From positions 1-18,947 of the forward strand of contig JANNDW010000284.1 in the NCBI GenBank assembly GCA_031378125.1: 18,947 nt of DNA, written 5' to 3'. Shown piece by piece: positions 14,044-18,947 of the stretch. The notes beneath the pieces are model-generated. The model was not told the origin of the DNA. It saw only the letters and a list, made by a program, of their open reading frames with translations, and ran no database searches. Source of the DNA: LGRD01 sp031378125. Its GTDB lineage: Bacteria; Pseudomonadota; Gammaproteobacteria; Burkholderiales; Burkholderiaceae_C. A program made the position numbers and the translations under genes. Numbering within the stretch: the stretch's first letter is position 1; every line of letters begins with the position of its first letter.

Positions 14044-15585
14044 TCAGCGGGGCCGTTTGGCCTGCGTTCCGGCGGCGGTTAGCCGGTAGCGCTGCTTGCT
14101 GCTGCGCGGCACATCAGGCAGCGTCATCTCGATCAGCCCCAACTTCAGTGCCGGCGTCAGGTAGGCCGCTCTGAAATGGTCTTCGTGTTTCAGGCCCAAG
14201 GCATGCTGCAATTCCTGGCGCGACATGTCGCCGGACAGTGCCCCAAGCAAGCGCGCGACTTCCCCGGTGACTTCCCCGGTGACTTCCCCGGTGACTACGG
14301 GGGTGACTTCCGGGGTCGGGCGCTGCGGCTGCTGGGCCAGCGGGTGCACGGGCAGCCGGATCAGGTACGCCGTGCGGTCATCATCGGTCTCGAAAGCCGG
14401 TGCCGGCGAGCCATTATCCGCCATCGCTCTCAGGATCTTGGGCACGCCGGTCGAGCGCCCCTCGGTCAAGTCCAGCTCCTTGAGGAACTCACCAATTCGG
14501 CGATTGCGGTAGCGCCGGCTCACGGCACGCCCGGCGGCAAAGTCTTCCATGCGAATGGAGCGGTCTGGCCCGGGAAAGCTCAGGATGGCCAGGTCCTCGC
14601 GTCCGATCCGCACCTCGATCGGTTCACGCTCTTCGTAGGAGCGGTGGTACACGGCATTGACCAGCGCCTCTTCGATGGCCGCATACGGGAAGTTCCACAC
14701 CCGCGTGGCCTCGGCACGGTCGGGGTGCTTCAGAACAGTCTCACGCAGGTAGTTGCGTTGGATGTAGCCCAGCGCCTCGCGCGTCATGCGGGCCAGCGGC
14801 CCCTTGAACACCTTCTCCTCGAAGCGGTCACCGCCCGCGCCTTCCGGGAACCACACCACGTCGATCTGGGTGTAGGGAAAGAAGCGATCCGGCGCCTCGT
14901 TGAAGAACAGCAGCCCCACGTTCTTGGGCCACGGTGCCTCACTCGACCCGCCGACCACGTTCATCTGCCGGCCCAGCGCTTCCAGTTGCAGGCCCGGTGC
15001 TTCATCGGCCAAGGCGCTGCCCACTTCGCGCAGGTAGTCCAGCATCAACGCACGCGACAAGTCCTCCACGCGTGCCTGCTGCGCCAGCCGGTCATCCCAG
15101 GGCACATTGGCGGCCAAGCCCAGCAGTTCCTGCTCATCCTCGCCCTTGGCCTCCACCGTGCTGCTGTAGCGGCGGACGTAGTAGTGCCAGGACTTGAGTT
15201 TGGCCGTCACCGCTGTCGGGGCCTTGTACGGGCGATTCATGCCGCCCGGCGCCCACAGCACGATCAGCTTGCGCCCCTGGACCTCTTCGATGCTGAGCGT
15301 CGGGAAATAAGGCGGCTGGATCAGTTGGCAGTGCGCGAGCAGTTCCCGTTGGATCTTGTCCAGTTGGTTCTCGGCCAGGCCCACAGGCGGAAACACTGGT
15401 TGGCCCTGGGCGTCGCAGTCCTGACCGATCACCACGTAGCCGCCGCCCAGGTTGGCAAAGTCGTTGGCGAAGGCACACACCGTGCGCAAAACAGCATCCG
15501 GGTTCCAGCCGGCCTTGTATTCGATGCGCTCGCTCTCCACAGTGCGCTGGCGCAGCAGGTCGTCGAGCTTGATGGGCAGTTTCAT
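14044..15585 (-). CDS. AlbA_2 (Schlafen-type) / ATPase / winged-helix protein
   Basis: This 513-aa protein has three parts. The N-terminal AlbA_2 putative nucleic-acid-binding domain (about 10-140) contains SERIEYKAGW and FANLGGGYVVIGQ. A GHKL-type ATPase-like region (about 290-410) has the N-box EEALVNAVYHRSY around N310 and the glycine segment RSTGVPKIL (378-385). The C-terminal winged helix (about 445-505) contains HFRAAYLTPALKLGLIEMTL and SSKQRYRLT. A TPEV/TGEV repeat linker (424-443) joins the last two. This COG2865-type architecture is common inside type I restriction-modification loci, and here the next gene is an hsdR stub. Its role there is not established. It follows the macrodomain gene after 21 bases. 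No strong Shine-Dalgarno is seen. Confidence 0.9.
   Translation of the reverse strand: MKLPIKLDDLLRQRTVESERIEYKAGWNPDAVLRTVCAFANDFANLGGGYVVIGQDCDAQGQPVFPPVGLAENQLDKIQRELLAHCQLIQPPYFPTLSIEEVQGRKLIVLWAPGGMNRPYKAPTAVTAKLKSWHYYVRRYSSTVEAKGEDEQELLGLAANVPWDDRLAQQARVEDLSRALMLDYLREVGSALADEAPGLQLEALGRQMNVVGGSSEAPWPKNVGLLFFNEAPDRFFPYTQIDVVWFPEGAGGDRFEEKVFKGPLARMTREALGYIQRNYLRETVLKHPDRAEATRVWNFPYAAIEEALVNAVYHRSYEEREPIEVRIGREDLAILSFPGPDRSIRMEDFAAGRAVSRRYRNRRIGEFLKELDLTEGRSTGVPKILRAMADNGSPAPAFETDDDRTAYLIRLPVHPLAQQPQRPTPEVTPVVTGEVTGEVTGEVARLLGALSGDMSRQELQHALGLKHEDHFRAAYLTPALKLGLIEMTLPDVPRSSKQRYRLTAAGTQAKRPR
14257..14316 (-). repeat. Five 12-bp tandem repeats inside the AlbA_2/ATPase gene
   Basis: Plus-strand units are GACTTCCCCGGT three times in a row (14257-14292), then GACTACGGGGGT and GACTTCCGGGGT. 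They encode TPEV, TPVV, TGEV, TGEV, TGEV. The unit length is a multiple of three, so copy-number change would alter linker length without shifting the frame. Confidence 0.9.
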
Positions 15586-15606
15586 CGGGCGGGTTGTGCT
15601 TGCGTG

Positions 15607-16089
15607 TCAGGGCCGTGCGGGCGCGGCCTCTGCGGCGGTCAAGGGCTCGTAGACAGTGATTTGCACGTCATCCAACCCGGCAAGGGCCGACTCGATTGCC
15701 GACCGAACGTCAGGCCAAGCCAAGCCACCCAGGCCGGCACCCAGTGCCGGAATGGCGATCGACTGCACCCGATGCTGGGCGATGAACCGGCGCAAGTCCA
15801 TCAGGCCTTCGGACACCCAGCGCAGTTGCGATGGCTGCCGCCAATGTTGCTTGGTCGGGAAGTTCACTACCCAGCGCGGCCCGACGGCCTGGCCGGTCTC
15901 GGTCGCGTGCACCTTGCCCACCTGCAACTCACCGGCCTGACAGGCCTCCACGTACAGGCGGTGGTTGAGGTCGAAGCGGTGCCGGAAGGCCAGTGCGAGG
16001 CCCTTGCCCATCACCCCGACGGTGTTGACGGGGTTGACCAACGCTTCGTCCTGCGCATCCAGCAGGTTGCCGTGGGTGTATCGGATCAT
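15607..16089 (-). CDS. DarG-type macrodomain protein (ADP-ribosyl hydrolase), stand-alone
   Basis: This 160-aa protein is a single macrodomain. Diagnostic segments are GNLLDAQDEALVNPVNTVGV (7-26), the phosphate loop VMGKG (26-30), NFPTKQHW (76-83) with K80, and PALGAGLGGLAW (114-125). From memory of the family, K80 and G119 correspond to the catalytic lysine and a functional glycine of the DarG antitoxin, which removes ADP-ribose placed on thymidine in DNA by DarT. The C-terminal DarT-binding domain of full-length DarG is missing, and no DarT is nearby. It might protect DNA or process ADP-ribose generally. It begins 123 bases after the hipA-like gene and is followed after 21 bases by the AlbA_2 gene, so those two are probably cotranscribed. 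Confidence 0.9.
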   Translation of the reverse strand: MIRYTHGNLLDAQDEALVNPVNTVGVMGKGLALAFRHRFDLNHRLYVEACQAGELQVGKVHATETGQAVGPRWVVNFPTKQHWRQPSQLRWVSEGLMDLRRFIAQHRVQSIAIPALGAGLGGLAWPDVRSAIESALAGLDDVQITVYEPLTAAEAAPARP

Positions 16090-16189
16090 GGCGCTTGGGA
16101 TGGGCGGCGAAGGGTACGGCGGGGGCTGGGCATCAAAGGTGGCGTTCGGCTCGTGGGTCTGGCGGTTGGGCCAGGCAATGGCAGATTCT

Positions 16190-16209
16190 GCCTGCGGGTG
16201 GCGGCAGGC
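16190..16209. other. Hairpin just after the hipA-like gene
   Basis: GCCTGC (16190-16195) and GCAGGC (16204-16209) form a 6-bp stem with an 8-base loop, starting four bases beyond the hipA-like stop codon. There is no T-run after it on the minus strand, so a terminator is only a possibility; it may instead attenuate read-through to the macrodomain gene. Confidence 0.3.
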
Positions 16210-16212
16210 TCG

Positions 16213-17475
16213 CTATCGGCCGGGGCCTCTGGCCAGTGTGGCGGCGGTATCGCGAAGGCCGGTACACACCAGGTCGAGTACACGCGCAGGAAACGTCGCC
16301 GGCACTTGGCCGGCCACGTGCTCGATCACGGCCGGCGTCCGCTCGGCAAGATCCTGGACGATGGCACTGACATCTCTGCCATCGGCCGCAGTGACGCCGT
16401 TGCGCCGGCCCACCAGTTCCCAATGCCTGCGCAGGATGTCCTGCATCCGCCAGTGCGCGTTCTTCGAGCGAACGGCCATCGCCAGCTTGACCCGGTGCGG
16501 CGACAACCTACCCGGCCCGGAGCCCAGCAAGGGGTAGGCCGAGAGCACGTCATAGAGCGGTGCGAGCGAAAAGGCGCCGCCAGTGTGCAGGGCAATGCTG
16601 AAATTCTTGGCGTGCCCGTCGGGCGCGCACAGCATCCAGAAAATCAACTGGGCCCTGAAGAAGGTCTCGCGGTCTCGCTCAGGCTGGGTGGACCCACCCA
16701 GCAGACGCAAGATGGCGTCGATGCCCGGGCCGCCGTCAGCCTCGTACTTCAAGTGCGGCGCTTTGCCTGTGGCTTGGCACAGGTCTTCCTGGGGTAGCCG
16801 GGTGATCCATGAGCCATCGTCCGACCAGCGCCTGTCGAAGCGCTCGACGGCGAGCACGCGTTGGTCTTCGAACACCACGGGATGGCACCTCGCGACGGGC
16901 AGGCCGTACGCAGCCAGAACCAGAGCGCACAGCCACTCGTTGTCGACCGAGTCGCTGACGTCCAGCCGCATGTTGCCAACCAGGCCCAGCGGCAGCTTGA
17001 GGATGTGCGTGGTCGGTGTGGCGCCCGCCGGTCGCCACCATCGGTCCCGGTACCACAGCAGCGCCGTCTTCTCCTGTGCGCCGGCAATGGCGACGCGTGG
17101 CGCATGCGGCGATTCCGCGGCCTGGCCAGGGGCACGATCCTCAGTCTCTGCGCGCAGCAGCCTGGCCACGTCGGCTTCGTCGAGGGGGTCGGCATCGATG
17201 CGCCGGATGTCGCCGGGCGGTCGGTCCAAGGGCGCGATGTAGAGGGCGCCGGCACAGTCTCGGCCCACTTCGGACAGCAAGCCGAAGGCATCGGGCGTGC
17301 TGACCTGGAAGCGCCGGGCGAGGCGCTCACGCGCCACTGAGCTGTCTGGCAGCAGGTTCTCGAAGAACGCGTCGACACCGGAGCCGCGATGCAGCTCGTT
17401 GCCGGGGCGGAACGGCAACGCCAACGACAGTGGCAGGCCTTGGGGCGACGAAACCCAGTCGGGTGCGTAGTCCAA
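16213..17475 (-). CDS. hipA: HipA-family serine/threonine kinase, N-terminus lost behind an amber codon
   Basis: The intact frame (420 aa from TTG 17475) aligns with E. coli HipA (440 aa) from its YAPEWL segment to near the C-terminus. Conserved features are LLPDS-x-VARERL (N-lobe), AGAQEKTALL (131-140), TTHILKLP, SVDNE, LAVERFDRRW (208-217), the catalytic loop APDGHAKNF with D286 and N291, and the metal-binding aspartate in PLYDVLS (D309). HipA phosphorylates glutamyl-tRNA synthetase and arrests growth unless bound by HipB. The frame continues upstream into a recognisable N-terminus interrupted by TAG at 17515-17517. The serine autophosphorylated in E. coli HipA (S150) is alanine here (A129). 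Use of the TTG start is my inference. It may be a decaying gene or a shortened kinase. Confidence 0.88.
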   Translation of the reverse strand: MDYAPDWVSSPQGLPLSLALPFRPGNELHRGSGVDAFFENLLPDSSVARERLARRFQVSTPDAFGLLSEVGRDCAGALYIAPLDRPPGDIRRIDADPLDEADVARLLRAETEDRAPGQAAESPHAPRVAIAGAQEKTALLWYRDRWWRPAGATPTTHILKLPLGLVGNMRLDVSDSVDNEWLCALVLAAYGLPVARCHPVVFEDQRVLAVERFDRRWSDDGSWITRLPQEDLCQATGKAPHLKYEADGGPGIDAILRLLGGSTQPERDRETFFRAQLIFWMLCAPDGHAKNFSIALHTGGAFSLAPLYDVLSAYPLLGSGPGRLSPHRVKLAMAVRSKNAHWRMQDILRRHWELVGRRNGVTAADGRDVSAIVQDLAERTPAVIEHVAGQVPATFPARVLDLVCTGLRDTAATLARGPGR

Positions 17476-17553
17476 CTCGTCACCGCCCGGCGTTCGGGTC
17501 CACGTGCCGACACGCTACGCGTTCATCCAGAGCCCGAGCCGGCGCTTGCTCAT
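17476..17553 (-). pseudogene. hipA: Original 5' end of hipA with an in-frame amber codon
   Basis: From ATG 17553, in the same frame as the kinase, translation gives MSKRRLGLWMNA, then TAG (codon 13), then RVGTWTRTPGGDE, joining directly to LDYAPDW. The LWMN-x-x-RVGTW pattern matches the first beta-strands of HipA proteins (VWMNNQRVGEL in E. coli). TAG probably arose from CAG (Gln) by a single C-to-T change. The ATG overlaps an upstream TGA as ATGA. Confidence 0.75.
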
Positions 17554-17654
17554 CGAGTCGGCCACGCCTGGTTGCTGGCTGCACCATGGCGCCTCTGCCT
17601 CCGGCGTACGCCGAACCGCCTGGGAATGCGCTCCAAGGTCTGCTCCCGTTGCCG
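17554..17654 (-). other. Short gap where hipB would be expected; contains a 12-bp palindrome
   Basis: Between the MazG-like stop and the original hipA start there are only 101 bases, too few for a HipB antitoxin (about 70-90 aa). A minus-strand frame ends with NQAWPTR and a TGA overlapping the hipA ATG, an arrangement like hipB-hipA operons, so this could be the tail of a deleted hipB. No HTH is visible. A perfect 12-bp palindrome, CGGCGTACGCCG, lies at 17602-17613. Confidence 0.4.
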
Positions 17655-18005
17655 TCACAGGCGTGTGTACTTCTCCGATCGCCCGCGCGACTTCTCTACC
17701 GGGTACTTGATCGCGTTGGCATCCATCTTCCGCGACACCGCGGCCGCCAGATCCACGCCCAGGTCATGGCACAGGTAGGCCAGCAGCATGCCGACATCGG
17801 CAAGCTCGGCCTCGATTTCATCGCGGCGCTTGTCGACGATCTCGACCACGTCGGCGTCCTTGGCCCAGATGAAGTGCTCCAGCAGTTCGGACGCCTCCAC
17901 GGACAGGGCGGTGGCAAGGCTTCGAGCGTTGTGGAACTGCTCCCAGTCTCGCTCGGCACGGAAGGCCAGCAGGCGCTGGGTGAGCTCTTCGGGCAAATGC
18001 GTCAT
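17655..18005 (-). CDS. MazG-like nucleotide pyrophosphohydrolase (dCTPase/RS21-C6 type)
   Basis: This 116-aa all-alpha NTP-pyrophosphatase has the metal-binding pair E37-x-x-E40 (SVEASELLEHF) and E67-x-x-D70 (EIEAELADVG). The C-terminal NAIKYPVEKSRGRSEKYTRL segment (97-116) is typical of the short RS21-C6/DCTPP1-type enzymes. These hydrolyse (d)NTPs, often dCTP or modified dCTP, to the monophosphate and pyrophosphate. The start is ATG 18005, overlapping the HNH gene's TGA by four bases, so translation is probably coupled. The frame extends further upstream but only within the HNH gene. Pairing with a nuclease suggests a defence or nucleotide-pool role. Confidence 0.92.
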   Translation of the reverse strand: MTHLPEELTQRLLAFRAERDWEQFHNARSLATALSVEASELLEHFIWAKDADVVEIVDKRRDEIEAELADVGMLLAYLCHDLGVDLAAAVSRKMDANAIKYPVEKSRGRSEKYTRL

Positions 18006-18940
18006 GCCTGAAACCTGTTCTTGAGGTGCCATTGAAGGCGGTCGGGATCGGGGCGGTACTCCGGGCGCGTCGGCGTGACGGTCAGCGGCTGCCCATCCAT
18101 CCTGTAGTACGCCTTGCCGTTGAACCACGCTTCGCGGATGCGCGGGCTGACGCGGATCGTCATGTCGGGCGTCACCGAAACGAGGCCGGCGTCGAACAGG
18201 CGGTGGAAATCGGCCCGCAGCAGCAGGCCGTTGCGCACGTCGTGGGCACCTTCCTCAGCGTAGGGCACGATGTGCGCGGCCTCCAGTGCCAACAAGGTGC
18301 TTTCGCCGGTGATGGCGCACTTGCGGTTGTAGGCCTCGGTGACGACCACGCGGAACGAGCCCTGGCCGAGCCGGGGCCGCATCAGGATGGGCTCACCGTA
18401 CCGCGCCGCCGGCTCGTTCACGATCAGGGCGCCGCTATCCGTGGCCTCGGCCTGGGCTTCGAGACCACGGGCGAGCAGCGGCAGCACATGCGCCCAGATC
18501 GTGGCGCCGTCGGCCTCCTCGGTCCGGTACATCTTGCCGCGCACGATGTTGGACGACCAGCCCGGCGGATCGGGCAACCAGTCTCGCGGTTCGAAGAAGA
18601 CGGGGTTGGCGATGACCTGGCACGTGATCTGGGTGAGCGGTGTACCGCGGCCGGCCAGCGGCCCCAGAAGCTCGCGCAGTTCTGCGAGTGAAGCCGCGCC
18701 GTTCTTCTGCCCGAAGATTTCCCACGCCAGGTCGAGCGGCAGCACGCTGCGCGTGATGAAGTAGCCGGCACCTGCAATGTGGTTATGTGGACGCTTCACC
18801 TTGAACACGAACGGCATGCCGCTGGGCGCGTTCTCGAACGCGGGGCGCACCGATGGCTGCCAGAAGTTCACCTCGTCCAGGTGACGCGGTGCCAGGAACT
18901 CGAACCAGCGCGTGTCTGTCGTGCCCACCCAGAAGATCAT
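18002..18940 (-). CDS. HNH endonuclease (COG3440-type predicted restriction enzyme)
   Basis: This 312-aa protein has an HNH nuclease domain at about 195-255. C208 (RKCAITGE), H223 (LEAAHIVPY), N237 (VRNGLLL) and H246 (ADFHRLFD) form the classic HNH set and should bind a metal ion and cut DNA. The N-terminal half (MIFWVGTTDTRWFEFL, VNFWQPS, FVFKVKRPHNHIAGAGYF) belongs to the same predicted-restriction family. It resembles PUA/EVE-like readers of modified bases, which is an inference. Such proteins are candidates for modification-dependent (type IV) restriction. ATG 18940 fits the family start; only seven bases upstream are in the window, so neither promoter nor Shine-Dalgarno can be judged. 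It overlaps the MazG-like gene by four bases. Confidence 0.92.
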   Translation of the reverse strand: MIFWVGTTDTRWFEFLAPRHLDEVNFWQPSVRPAFENAPSGMPFVFKVKRPHNHIAGAGYFITRSVLPLDLAWEIFGQKNGAASLAELRELLGPLAGRGTPLTQITCQVIANPVFFEPRDWLPDPPGWSSNIVRGKMYRTEEADGATIWAHVLPLLARGLEAQAEATDSGALIVNEPAARYGEPILMRPRLGQGSFRVVVTEAYNRKCAITGESTLLALEAAHIVPYAEEGAHDVRNGLLLRADFHRLFDAGLVSVTPDMTIRVSPRIREAWFNGKAYYRMDGQPLTVTPTRPEYRPDPDRLQWHLKNRFQA

Positions 18941-18947
18941 GACGTTG

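Noticed and set aside
14176..16797. 873-codon plus-strand open frame
   Set aside because: It lies opposite three well-supported minus-strand genes (AlbA_2/ATPase, macrodomain, HipA) and has no recognisable domain.

Overview
The window is GC-rich and looks like an accessory region of a betaproteobacterium, probably Burkholderiales. That placement rests on protein style, codon bias and the kind of degenerate GC-rich intergenic sequence present; no rRNA or other phylogenetic marker is in view. I see no tRNA, rRNA or CRISPR array. It divides into four blocks.

Block 1 (1-3403, minus strand) is mobile DNA: the first 28 codons of a Fic-family gene running off the left edge, a complete tyrosine recombinase whose promoter overlaps a 10-6-10 palindrome, an unrecognised stretch, and an intact IS1182-family insertion sequence (1717-3399) with near-identical inverted repeats and a 4-bp target duplication (GACC).

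Block 2 (3404-11298, plus strand) is a stress and energy cluster preceded by a near-consensus sigma70 promoter (3878-3906): universal stress protein (USP), zinc alcohol dehydrogenase, two-helix membrane protein of unknown function, ketopantoate-reductase-like protein, P-type cation ATPase, a second USP and a tandem-domain USP. Spacing is short and two genes overlap, so much of it is probably one transcription unit. Similar gene sets are associated with low-oxygen or energy-limitation responses in proteobacteria, but I found no FNR/ANR-type site.

Block 3 (11299-13862) is decayed DNA carrying one intact gene, a GNAT acetyltransferase of actinobacterial appearance that may be leaderless. Around it are the C-terminal third of a LysR regulator, a solitary IS1182-type end, and degenerate dispersed repeats. 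One repeat is an exact copy of the site into which the intact IS inserted.

Block 4 (13863-18940, minus strand) is a defence-island-like array. In transcription order: HNH endonuclease, MazG-like nucleotide pyrophosphohydrolase (4-bp overlap), HipA-family kinase with an in-frame amber codon near its original start and no complete HipB, DarG-type macrodomain protein without DarT, AlbA_2/ATPase/winged-helix protein, and a 5' stub of type I restriction hsdR broken by a nonsense codon. The array mixes intact modules with parts of dismantled toxin-antitoxin and restriction systems. It is the most unusual part of the window.
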